Of a DNA stretch of 64,000 nt, positions 39,035 to 50,113 are shown piece by piece (within the stretch, counting starts at the first letter, position 1; every line of letters starts with the position of its first letter). Below the pieces are notes generated by a model. The model searched no databases. It was not told the origin of the DNA and saw nothing but the letters and a program-made list of their open reading frames with translations. The position numbers were made by a program, and so were the translations under genes. Origin of the DNA: Hevea brasiliensis (taxonomy: Eukaryota; Streptophyta; Magnoliopsida; Malpighiales; Euphorbiaceae); NCBI RefSeq assembly GCF_030052815.1, contig NC_079498.1:96419378-96483377 (forward strand), read 5' to 3'.

Positions 39035-40667
39035 ATGAACTATGTTAAATACAAGAATCATTTCATTAAAGCATCTACATCCTCCTTGCCTAATGTCACA
39101 TGTTATTATTGCAATCAAAGATGTCATATGATTAGTTCTTGTGCACTTAGGAAGGCTTTCCTTAAGGTAAAGAAGGTATGGGTGCCAAAGGGAACCTTAC
39201 CTAAAGTCACTAACCCCTAAGGACCCAAAGTTGCTTGGGTACCTAAAGCTAAATGATTAAATTTCAGGTTTGTTTTAAAGGGATGAAGGAAAGTGAAAAA
39301 TGGTATATAGATAGTGGTTGTTCAAAACACATGACCAGTGAAAAGGACAAGTTTCAAAAATCACAATGGTAGATGGAGGACATGTGAAATTTGGAGATAA
39401 AGAAAAGGAAAAATAATTGGAAATGGCACAATTGGAACCAAACCTTACATTGAAGATGTGTCACTTGTTGAATGTTTGAAATACAACTTGCTAAGTGTAA
39501 GCCAACTTTGTAATAAAGGTTTTGAGGTAAAGTTCACTTCTTCTCATTGTACAATTGATAACTTAGATAATGACATATTGTTCATTGCCAATAGATCTAA
39601 TAATTTTTACTTGCTTAACATGAATAACTTTGAAACTAATCATGGTATATGTCTAGTATCTTTTGATAGTTTTAGTTATTTATGGCATAGAAGATTAGGA
39701 CATGCAAGCATGCACACACTCTCAAAATTGTCTAAGAAAGAACTTGTGAAAGGTCTTCCTAAGATTAACTATGAAAATGAATTTCAATGTAGGGCATGTG
39801 CACTAGGAAAGCATACTAGAGCATCTTTTAAATCTAAAAATATTGTTTCTACTACTAGGCCATTAGAATTGCTTCATCCTGATTTGTTTGGACCCGTGTC
39901 TCCTCTTAGCCTTGGTGGGAAGACATATGCTTTAGTTATTATTGATGACTATTAAAGATATGCATGGACATTCTTCCTTACTCATAAAGATGAAACTTTT
40001 GAGAAATTCACCTCCTTTAGTAAAATGGTTCAAAATGAAAAAAGTTTTTGCATCATATCTATAAGGAGTGATCATGGAACTGAATTTGAAAATCATTTAT
40101 TTGAGAAATATTGTGATAAAAATGGAATCAACCATAACTTTTCAGCTCCTAGAACTCCACAACAAAATGGGGTTATAAAAAGGAAAAATAGGACTTTACA
40201 AAAAATGACTAGAACCATGTTGAATAAAAATAATTTGCCAAAGTATTTTTGGGCTAAAGCTATTAATACTTCTTGCTATGTGTTGAATAGAATTTTGATT
40301 AGACCAAATTTTGACAAAGACCCTCTATGAGCTTTGGAAAGGAAGAAAACCAAATATTTCATATTTCAGAGCATTTAGATGTAAGTGCTATATCTTAAAT
40401 AACAAGAAGGATAACTTGAAGAAATTTGATGCTAAATCCAATGAAGAAATCTTTCTTGGGTACTCAACAAAGAGTAAAGCATATAGAGTGTTTAATAGAA
40501 GAACATTAGTTATTGAGGAAACTATTCATGTTTTGTTTGATGAGGCTAACCCTTCTATTAAAAGGAAAGATATTTTTGATGATAATAATGAGCAAGTGTT
40601 TAGAAAAGAAAATGTAAAATCAAGTCAAGAAATAAAACAAAATAAAAACAAAGTTGAAGAAACTTAA
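39035..40667 (+). pseudogene. Copia protease and integrase region, broken
   Basis: The protease motif WYIDSGCSKHMTSEKDKF is encoded near 39300-39352, out of frame with what follows. From 39458 the GAG-pre-integrase zinc-binding segment is seen (LWHRRLGHAS, FQCRACALGKHTR). The integrase core follows with DLFGPVS, a premature stop after VIIDDY (39953-39955), RSDHGTEFEN, and TPQQNGVIKRKNRTL, where the catalytic Glu position reads Lys (VIKRKN where VxERKN is usual). A frameshift near 40320 leads into ELWKGRKPNISYFRAF and the downstream linker. Confidence 0.82.
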
Positions 40668-40869
40668 GGAGATACCACAATAGATGTCCATAATGCCAAC
40701 AATGATAAAATCAATGAAGCAAAGCCAAATTTGGAAGAATTACAAGTGAATGAACCCTAATATGAAGATTTACCTAAAGAATGGAGATTCTATAGAAATC
40801 ATCCCCAAGAAGACATCATTGATGATCCATCTCAAAGGTTAATAACTAGAGCACAATTGAGAAAATATT

Positions 40870-41376
40870 TTGGTAATGTTGCCTTTGTTTCACAAATTGA
40901 ACCTAAATGTTTTGAAGAAGCTCAAAATGATAAAAGTTGGATTATTGCCATGCAATAAGAACTCAATCAATTTGAGAGAAACAAGGTTTGGAATTTGGTT
41001 CCTAAACCTAAAAATCATTCAATTATTGGTACTAAATGGGTTTTTAGAAACAAAATGGATAAAAAAGGCAATGTTGTTAGAAACAAAGCTAGACTAGTGG
41101 CTCAAGGCTACAACTAAGAGAAAGGTATTGATTTTGATGAAACTTTTGCTCCGGTTGCTATAATTGAAGTTATTAGAATGTTGTGTGCCTTTACATGTTA
41201 CAAGGACTTTATGCTTTGTCAAATGGATGTTAAGAGTGCATTTTTAAATGGTTATATTGATGAGGAAGTGTATGTTGGACAACCTTCGGGCTTTGAAAAT
41301 CATGAGTACCTAAATTATGTTTATAAACTTACTAAAGCCTTATATGGTTTAAAACAAGCTCATAGAGCATGGTATG
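40870..41376 (+). pseudogene. Copia reverse transcriptase, 5' part only
   Basis: The RVT_2 domain begins with WIIAMQ, then a stop in place of a Gln/Glu codon, then ELNQFERNKVWNLVPKP, GTKWVFRNKMD, and ARLVAQGYN followed by another stop. It continues DFDETFAPVA, QMDVKSAFLNGYIDEEVYVGQPSGF and ALYGLKQAHRAWY. The catalytic YVDD box and RNase H are missing because a chromovirus LTR starts at 41377. Confidence 0.85.
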
Positions 41377-41609
41377 TGTCACCCCTTACCCCTATGTAAG
41401 GCATAACATGATCCCGTAGAATACCTACCGATAACTCATTAAGTATCCTACAAGGGATTTTAAAATAATTTTTCTTACTTTTTATAAGTGGTGAGTATTT
41501 TCTAATAAGTATCAAAATATTTAATTAGAATTTAAAAACTAGTTAAGATTTTTGTCTTATTTTATTTTTTCGCAAATTTTATAAAAATTTCAGTAGAGTG
41601 CCGTCTGTA
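41377..41609 (-). mobile_element. Tekay-type LTR copy C, left piece
   Basis: It starts TGTCACCCCTTACCCC, the reverse complement of this family's LTR 3' end, inside the copia RT. It runs to the CTGTA at which copy A inserted. Removing copy A (41610-53815 plus one CTGTA) joins this piece seamlessly to 53816-55351, shown by colinearity with the same region of copy B's LTR (55352-55620). Confidence 0.85.
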
Positions 41610-44600
41610 TGTAACACCCCCGTTGTATAGCCTGGTATATTTCACTGTTCCGGTGACCGGTGTCGGTCCGGACAATTAATGGGATTAGGGCCACACTTAA
41701 GACAATTTGAGAAGCCATAAACACAAATAATTAGTAATGTTTAATTAGTTAACTATAAATAAGAAAAACAGAACATAAGAGGTTAAACGAGCCGAGAGTC
41801 ACAGCGATGAGTGACCTCCTCGGGAATGATCTGAAGTCATTCTAAACTCAAATTTCAACCGTAAAAAGTGACGCTGCGGTCCTTAGGACCCTTATGAACA
41901 CAGTGGAAAAGAGAAAACCACGAAAAGAACTGTTAAGCCACCAAATAATTAGGTCGTGAGGAAGAAATATTGGATTATTTGCAAACCGATGAACCGTGAG
42001 GAGCAATTTGGTCAATTGACCAGAGTGACTCGACCTAATCACAAATAAAATCGGAGAAAAGAAAATTTCGGAATCGAGAATAAAATTAAAGAACTAATAG
42101 AGAAATAAATAGAAAAAAAAAAAAGAAAAGGAAAGAGGTTGGAAAAGTCAAAATTGATGACATCATTAATGATGTCATAAACAAATTTATTAAATATTTA
42201 TTAAATTTGATATTTATGGTCTTCCATAGCAAAATAAATAAAAGAAACAAAAGAAAAAAAAATAAATTCATCATCTTCAAAAGGAAAAACGTGACTCACT
42301 CTTCCCTCTCACTTATTTCATCTTCCACCATGGATAAGTCTAACCAAGCTTTTGAAACCCTAAATTAAACATGCTTTCCCTAAAATTCTCCACATGAATT
42401 TCATTATTGCATCTTGAAGAGTATAGAAGAAGCATAAGAAAGCAAGAAGAAGAAGGAAGAAGAAGAACAAAAAGTGAAGATTTAAGGTTCACCTAAGGTT
42501 AGTATGCTAAACTCTTCATTTATCCATTCAAATGCACATGTGATGGTTGAAAGTGAGCTTAGAACTTGATTTAAATGAAACAAATATGGGGGAAGACTTA
42601 AACTGAAATTTTGGGCAGCTTGAGAGGAATATGATTTGCATGGATATGATACATTTGAATGAGTTTAGAAACCTTTCTTGGTTGAATGATTAGTATTAAA
42701 ACCATTAAGTGTGATTAATTGCAACAAAGTAGTGAAATTGATGAGTTAGGGTTTTAAATGCTAGGGTTGTGAACCAAATTTTGGGAAAAATGCATAAATG
42801 GCATGTTGGACTTATTGTGAAGTGAAATAATGGTCAATTATGACCAAATAAGTTGTGTGGGAATTGTTGGAATAAAAATCAAATTCGTAGGTCAATGGTC
42901 ATGCTGCTGGCAGCATGACCAAACCCACTTTGAAGGACCAAAACTCAAATTTTACAAGTCCAATTGATATGCCACCAATTGGAGATGAAAATAGACATAA
43001 AAGAGCACAATTTTCATTAAGGAACCATGGCCAAAAACTGACCAAAACTTGGTGAAACAATTGACCAAAGTGAATTGATTGCTGGCTGCCACTGCACCAA
43101 ACTGACCAAATGAACAGTAACTGTTCATTTAGTCATAACTCGAGCTAGGTTGGTCAAATTGACCTGAAATTTTACCAGAAATTAGATATGATATAGACCT
43201 AAAACTTTCATGAAGAACACCAACCCAAATTAGGCCATTAACCCTTTCAAAATCATTGAGCAAAATTAAATTACTGTACTGAGATTCTGCAGAATTTTCA
43301 TTGAGCAGCAATGTTTGGATGGCTATAACTCTCTCTAGAAAACTCGGATTTAGGCGATTCTTGAACCGATGAAAACCTAAGACATAGTACAACATTTCAT
43401 ATGAAGAAAGTGAGACCAAATTATGAACTTAACTTGGTCAAATTATTAACCAAAGTTGGACCAAAAATCTGCCAGCACTAAAATCTCAGTATGAACAGTA
43501 CATATGAACAGTAAACTTATTTTGGCCATAACTTGAGCTACAAAACTCCGATTGGGGTGATCCAAAAATGAGAATACACTTAAGACAATAAGGAACATTT
43601 TCTATGAAGGAAGTTTTGTCAAATTCTAACAGTAGATTGACCAATGGAACAGTACAACTTTGGAGAACCAAAACCGAAAATTGGCAATTTTGCCAAAATG
43701 ACCTAAGCTTTAAACAAATGACCAAAACCAACAAGTTTGGTGACCAAAATGTGGTATGTGGGTGAAGTTGGAGTTCCCATACCCATTAAGCCTTAGAAAG
43801 TCAATAATTTGACTTGAATAGTGTAGTGAATAGTAACCCGAAACACAAAATTTCGAGAACGTCTAATTTAACACGTTAGAGCTAGGTAAATGTGAAGTTA
43901 AGTTTATTTTGGATTTATTTTAAGTTTTAGTACTGAAACATTGGAAAATTTCGTGTTTCAGTGGAAAAGAATACCGGGACAGAACCCGAGGAGTCGAGTC
44001 AAGGCCAACAGGCGACTCGTTTGAGGTTTGTGCACAACATATACTTTTATAATCATCTTTTGCATAATGTTTTGAATAATGTGAAATATTGGATTATAGC
44101 ATTTTCATGATGTTTGATTTAAATTGTGAAAGTTATTGTGTATATTTGAAATGACAATGTTTAGCAAATTGTTAAGATAAGTTTTGAAACCACAGTGTCA
44201 TGACCATATATTTGAACACCTCACTAGCACGACTAGTGGGGGTAATTAGTTTCGAATTTTGATTCCTTCTCTGGAGAAGTGTTGAGGTGTGCCAATAGAA
44301 GAGGATGTGAATGGATATCCATATATTTGAGCTAGCTAGCCTTGTGATATGATTTCTCTTTAGCCTCTGGCTATTGAGATTCATGTGATTTCTCTTTAGC
44401 CTCTGGCTATTGAGATTCTATTTGTTTCGAATGGCGTGATCTAACTGTGGGTTTTATGAAATGTGTTTTGATACTTTGAAATGAAATTGGTTTCTGGTAA
44501 AATCTCACAATGCATGATTGTATTTAATTTTCATGTTTAGCCAAATTTTTGAATGAATGTGCTTTAAGTTTTGCATAAAGATTATTTTAGTATATTGTGC

Positions 44601-45304
44601 ACCATCGAGTCCTAGTACTCGTGATAGCTTTATTCTTTGTCGCAGATACAGAGACTAGAGGAGCAGCAGATCGAGTCACGAGGTGTGTGAAGTCATCGAC
44701 TTGAAGCCTTCGGGTATAATTTATACCCTAACTGTAAATACTTCTTTTGATGTATATATTGCACATAAATGTATGGACATGTAAAAATGGGTCTTGAGCA
44801 GCTTGTACACAAATTTGTATGAAGTTTGTAATAAAGTTTAGTTTGTGTTTCTTTTTATATAAATTTGTAAGGTTGTGTACAAATTGTTTTGTTTTTAATG
44901 AAATATGAATGATATTGATTGTGATATTTTGAGAATTATTGAACTTGTGAATCTTGAGAAATTGATTGAGTTTGATTGTGAAACTGAAGTAGTGGTTGAG
45001 AAAAACTTTTAGAAGTGTTTTTTACAGGTATTCGAAGAACGGTTTTCTCAAAATACAGAGGAAACTCTGTCAAAATTTTTATAAAATTTGCGAAAAACTA
45101 AAATGGCCAAAAATATTAATTAGTTTTAATTTCAACTAAATGTTTTAAACACTTATTAGAAATGCTCACCACTTATCAAAAATAGGAAAATTGTTTTAAA
45201 ATCCCTTGTAGGGTACTTAATGAGTTATCGGTAGGTGAAGTGCGGTAGTTCATTAGGTATTCTACGGGATCATGTGATGCCTTACAGAGGGGTAAGGTGT
45301 GACA
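41610..45304 (+). repeat. 5' LTR of copy A
   Basis: It pairs with 50114-53815 over its whole length. Inside it are degenerate tandem units with a period of about 190-200 bp (from 43132), an 11-bp-arm inverted repeat at 43108-43130, and a 36-bp direct duplication at 44351-44418. Confidence 0.95.
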
Positions 45305-45312
45305 TGTTTTAG

Positions 45313-45324
45313 TGGTATCAGAGC
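45313..45324 (+). other. Primer binding site of copy A
   Basis: TGGTATCAGAGC, a perfect complement of the initiator-Met tRNA 3' end, eight bases after the LTR. Confidence 0.92.
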
Positions 45325-45493
45325 AAATTTTTGAATTATGTTTTAAATTGTGAATTTGTGTCTTTTCTTTGTTAAGTACAACTGCTCAATGTCCATAATT
45401 GCTACATACAGTGCATTACATCATGAATGTGAACTAACGGAGGGAAATCTCCTTATGTTACTTGTTCAGGAGATACCCTAGCTTCAGCCTGAA

Positions 45494-46560
45494 ATGGAAG
45501 AAGGGGATCGCTTGAGTTGATCTGTTGAAGCCGAGGCACAAGGGAAGCCCACTTTACCGAATGTCGGTGGTCAAGAGCACCACCACAAATGCCGCAGATT
45601 CCTGCACAATTTGCACAGATGGTCTGCGATGTTTCAACAAATGGTCGGGGTATGCCCGTTCAAACTCCACCACAACCACTGTGGCACAACCATTGCCTCC
45701 AGCGGACAATATGATAAATTATCAAGTATGGGGTCAGAATTTAAGGGTACAGTGGACCCTTTAGAGGCGAGCAATGGCTTGAAAGAATGGACAGAGTGTT
45801 TAAGAAATTGCACCGCCGGATGAGTTGAAGTTCGAATATTACGTGGTCGCCATCGCAAGGGGATGCATATGATTGGTGGAAGACCATCCCCACTTAGCGT
45901 AACCACGGTGCTAACACGGGATGACTTCATCAGAGAGTTCGCATAAATACATCCCAGATGCATATGTTGATCAGAAATTGCAAGAATTTTTGAGTTTGAA
46001 ACAAGGAAATCGATCAGTGGCAGAGTATGAGAGGGAGTTCTCCCGCCTGAGTCACTATGCGGAGAGTCTCCTTACTACCAGCAAAGCAAGATGCAAGAGA
46101 TTTGAGACGGGTTTGAAGCCCAGCATAAGGATGCAAGTTGTGGGATTTCGACACAGCAACTTCTCAGAACTTATGTCTCAAGCACTTGAACTGGAGAGAG
46201 TTGAAGCAGAAGCAAACCCAGTGAAGGAAAAAGTCGAGAAATTAGAAAAAGACAAGGGGGAAAAATCAGTTGAACAGAGTTCTGGTGCTACCTCTGGAAA
46301 GAAAAAGAAGTTTAGTGGACCCAGCAGGGGTCGAGGTGGCAATTGGCGAGGCAGATTTTACAGTCGAGACCCCTAGGTCTAGTCGATCAGCTGCTGTGGG
46401 TTCACATTCTGCCCGCCCCTGTGAGACTTGTGGCAAGATTCATGGGGGGGAATGCTATTGGGCCACTGGAGCCTGTTTTAACTGTGGAGGCAAGGGCCAT
46501 ATAGCTAAAGACTGTACTAGTGCTCCGAGATATGGTCCAGCTCCTACTACTGCTGAAGGA
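45494..46560 (+). pseudogene. Copy A gag, frameshifted
   Basis: It starts with MEEGDR, then hits a stop within ten codons. Later frames recover the retrotransposon gag domain (KLQEFLSLKQGNRSVAEYER, FETGLKPSIRMQVVGF, 45921-46376) and a CCHC zinc knuckle CFNCGGKGHIAKDC (46470-46511). Copy B encodes the same protein with breaks at other points, showing the ancestral frame was continuous. Confidence 0.85.
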
Positions 46561-46579
46561 TCTATTCAGAGTCCTGCTC

Positions 46580-47070
46580 CCAGAGGTTCACGCCAGCGAG
46601 AGGAAGAGGCAGAGGTAGAGGCACTACTTCAGTGCACGCAGATTGGTCGATCGAGACAAGGAAGTGCTTCGACCAGAATCTACGCAATGAAACAGCGAGA
46701 AGAGGCTGAGACTTCTGATGTGGTAGCTGGTACATTCTCTATCTCTGGTCAAGATGTATTTGTATTGTTTGATCCGGGTTCAACCCATTCATATGTTAGT
46801 GCTAGCATAGTCAGTTCACTTGCTGTCCCATGTGTGCAAATGGGTTTTGAAGTGCTAGTAACTAGTCCGTTAGGACAAGAGGTCCGGGTCAACAGAATTT
46901 ATAGAGACTGTCCTTTGGTGATCCAAGGACATGTTTTCCTGTCAGACTTGATTGAGATGCCCTTCAGAGAGTATGATATTATCTTAGGCATGGATTGGTT
47001 AGCCAGGCATCATGCTATGATTATTTGTAGATCAAGATCCACTTTTGGTCTCCTTTGTATGCGGTGATGT
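46580..47070 (+). pseudogene. Copy A aspartic protease region
   Basis: The frame reads ISGQDVFVLFDPGSTHSYVSAS, with DPGST as the aspartic protease active-site motif. It continues to YDIILGMDWLARHHAMI, the usual end of the domain. It loses frame right after this (CRSRSTFG, where copy B reads DCRLKTVTFG). Confidence 0.85.
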
Positions 47071-47133
47071 GGTCATACACGGGAGAGGCATTTATCGCCA
47101 TCAAACATCATTTAATTTGCACTAGCCATAAAG

Positions 47134-47990
47134 ATGATGAGAAAGGGGTGTGAAGCATACTTGGCACATGTGATAGACACCCAAGTGGGGAGTCCAGCAC
47201 TAAGGGACATCCCTATGGTATGTGATTTTCCAGATGTATTTCCTGATGAATTGCCAGGATTACCTCGAGAAAGAGAGGTGCGATTTGAAATTGATGTTAT
47301 GCTCGGTGTGGATCCAATCTCCATAACGCCATATAGAATGGCACTTGCGAATTGAAAGAGTTGAAAGTGCGATTGCAAGAATTGCTTGACAAGGGCTTTA
47401 TCCGCCCTAGTGTGTCACCTTGCGGAGCGCGGTGTTGTTTGTAAAGAAGAAAGATGGCACTCTCCGCTTGTGTATTGATTATCGGCGGTTGAATAAGGTG
47501 ACAATAAAGAATAGATATCCATTACCGCATTGATGACTTGTTTGATCGGTTGAGGGGTGCATGTTCTCCAAAATTGACACGAGATCGAGTTATTATCACC
47601 GAAGGTACAAGAGCGAGTATTTCTAAAGCGCCTTTAGAACCCGCTATGGCCATTATGAGTTTTTGGTTATGCCATTCGGTTAACTAATGCTCATTTGCTT
47701 TTATGGATCGATGAACACTATCTTGAGACCATACCTCGACCGGTTTGTTGTGGTATTCATTGATGATATATTGGTCTATTCGAGGAATGCGAGAAGAGCA
47801 TGATAGACATCCGTGGATTGTACTGCAGACTTTGAGGAGAAATGACTATATGCCAAATTGTCGAAGTGTGAATTTTGGTGAAGGAGATATCCTTTTGGGG
47901 CATGTAGTATCGGAAGAGGGCATTAAGGTAGATCCAAGTAAGATTGAAGTCGCCTTAATTGGAGGCCACCGAAATATCACGTAAATTCGT
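47134..47990 (+). pseudogene. Copy A reverse transcriptase, shattered
   Basis: Fragments in several frames correspond to DVFPDELPGLP, the [19 protein letters not shown] start, [19 protein letters not shown], and the catalytic [11 protein letters not shown] (about 47756-47790). The second half, ending [13 protein letters not shown], is also frameshifted. At least six frame changes occur within 800 bp. Copy B keeps the second half of this domain open (61662-61198). Confidence 0.85.
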
Positions 47991-48038
47991 AGTTTTCTGG
48001 TTTAGCCGATACTACCGTAGATTTGTGAAGGATTCTCC

Positions 48039-49029
48039 ATGTTGGCATCTCCATTGACCAAGCTGCTTAGAAAAGATGTAAAATTTCAGTGGACGGATAA
48101 ATGCCAGCAGAGTTTTGATGAATTGAAGAGATGTTTGACTGAAGCTCCAGTCCTAACTTTACCCACATCGGGTAAAGAATATACAGTTTACAGCGATGCT
48201 TCTCACAACGGGTTAGGTTGTGTGTTGATGCAAGATCGAAATGTCATTGCCTATGCATCACGCCAAATTGAAACCGCATGAGAGGAATTATCCAACACAT
48301 GATTTGGAGCTTGCAGCCATTGTGTTTGCTCTTAAGATCTGGAGACATTATTTATATGGGGAAAAGTGTTACATCTACACAGATCATAAGAGTTTGAAGT
48401 ATTTGGGCACCCAAAAAGAGCTGAATTTGAGACAGAGGAGATGGTTAGAGTTGATAAAAGACTATGATTATCTGATAGACTATCAGCCAGGGAAAGCTAA
48501 TGTTGTGGCTGACGCCTTAAGTCGCAAGACTATGGCAAGTCTACGAGTTACTCCTTTGTCTTTGGTACATGAGTTGAGATCATTACATGCCAGTTTAGAG
48601 ATTAATGATGAGGGGCAGACAACAGTTGCATGGCATGTACAGCCAGTGTTGATTGATCATATTAGAATGGCTGCTCAGAATGATCAGAAGTATCAGAAGT
48701 TGATGGAAGAAGTCCAACAGGGCAAGAAACCAGAATTCTCAATCAGAGATGATGGTTTACTGTTACACCAGGGCAGAATATGTGTTCCTAATGATGTTGA
48801 TTTGAGGCAGATCATTTTGAAGGAAGCACATGAGTCTCCTTTTGCCATGCACCCTGATGGCACAAAAATGTATAGAGGGCTAAAGGAGCATTACTGGTGG
48901 ATGGCTATGAAAAGAGATGTGGCAGAGTTTGTATCCAAATGCCTAACTTGTCGCCAAAGTAAAGGCAGAACATCAAGTACCACTGGTTGTTACATCCACT
49001 ACCGCACGAATGGAAATGGGAAAGAATAA
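48039..49029 (+). pseudogene. Copy A RNase H and integrase N-terminus
   Basis: RNase H begins in one frame ([33 protein letters not shown]). It shifts frame at 48280 and continues ([37 protein letters not shown]). The integrase HHCC zinc-binding segment follows ([32 protein letters not shown]). The frame is lost after CRQSK at about 48960, near where the catalytic core begins. Confidence 0.85.
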
Positions 49030-50033
49030 CGATGGATTTTGTGATGGGACTTCCGAGGACACGTAAGAGTCATGATGCGATTTGGGTCATTGTTGACAGA
49101 TCGACTAAATCGCTTATTTTCTCGCGATTCGGATGGACTACGATTTAGAAAGATTGGCCAAGTTATACATCGATGAGATTGTGAGATTGCATGGAGTGCA
49201 GTATCCATCGTGTCGACAGAGATCCTAGGTTCACTTCTAGATTCCGGGGTAGTCTTGAGAGCCCTAGGAACTAGATTGAACTTCAAGATCGCATTCCACC
49301 CACGCATGGATGGCCAGTCTGAGAGGGTAATTCAGATCTTGGAGGACATGCTACGGGCTTGTGTGATTGAGTTTGAGGGTAGTTGGGATACACACTTGCC
49401 TTTGATTGAGTTTGCTTACAACAACAGCTACCAATCAAGCATTGGAATGCCTCCATATGAAGCTTTGTATGGCAGGAAATGTAGAACCCCATTGTGTTGG
49501 GATGACGTGGGTGAAAGAAAGATGATCGGACCCCAATTGTTCAACAGATCAAGAGAAAATCCGGTGATCAGAGATCGACTTAAAGCTGCATCAGATCGTC
49601 AGAAGTCCTACATTGATCTGAAGAGAAGGGATATTGAGTATGCAGTGGGTGAGAAAGTTTTCCTCAAGGTTTCTCCTTGGAAGAGGATTATGAGATTCGG
49701 CCGAAAGGGGAAACTAAGTCCTCGTTTTATCGGGCCGTATGAGGTTCTGGAAAGAGTGGGTCCTTTGGCATATCGGTTGGCACTACCTCCAGAGTTGGAG
49801 AAGATACATAATGTCTTCCATGTGTCCATGTTGAGGAGGTACCGATCAGACCCATCTCATGTACTACCAGTAGAAGAAATAGAAGTGAATCCAGACCTCA
49901 CATATGAAGAAGAACCCATAAAGATTCTGGCTTATGAGGTGAAGCAGCTACGGAATAAGCAGATACCGTTGGTACAAGTCTTTGTGGAACCATCATTCGC
50001 CAAGAAGCTACTTGGGAGCGAGAGGAGGACATG
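49030..50033 (+). pseudogene. Copy A integrase core and chromodomain
   Basis: The first catalytic Asp region (MDFVMGLPR) is around 49030-49060 in another frame. From about 49255 one frame is open to 50033: [29 protein letters not shown] (containing the catalytic Glu), [26 protein letters not shown] and LSPRFIGPYEVLERVGPLAYRL. A chromodomain-like tail follows (EEEPIKILAYEVKQLRNKQIPLVQV), then a frameshift compared with copy B, which reads KVLWNHHSGQEATWE. Confidence 0.85.
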
Positions 50034-50099
50034 AGGAGACAACACCCACAATGCTCGTGAGATTGATACCAGGTAAAAATTTCGAGACGAAATTTATTT

Positions 50100-50110
50100 A
50101 AGGGGGGGAG
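50100..50110 (+). other. Polypurine tract of copy A
   Basis: AAGGGGGGGAG, three bases before the 3' LTR; it is the expected primer for plus-strand DNA synthesis. Confidence 0.88.
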
Positions 50111-50113
50111 AAT

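Larger units (their letters stand above)
35992..41376 (+). mobile_element. SIRE-like Ty1-copia retrotransposon, truncated
   Basis: The 5' LTR, primer binding site, gag, zinc knuckle, protease, integrase and first part of RT are present in copia order. The element stops abruptly inside RT, right after the codons for RAWY and one more G, where a Tekay LTR begins. Stop codons and frameshifts occur throughout, so it is dead. Its 3' part should lie beyond the right edge of the window, after the nested chromoviruses. The UBN2-type gag, WYIDSGCSKHM protease and roughly 1.4 kb LTR suggest the SIRE/Maximus lineage. Confidence 0.88.

Noticed and set aside
43129..43419. Minus-strand open frame in the LTR, repeated at 51642-51932
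   Set aside because: The matching frames reflect LTR duplication; the translation is not protein-like and follows the tandem units instead.
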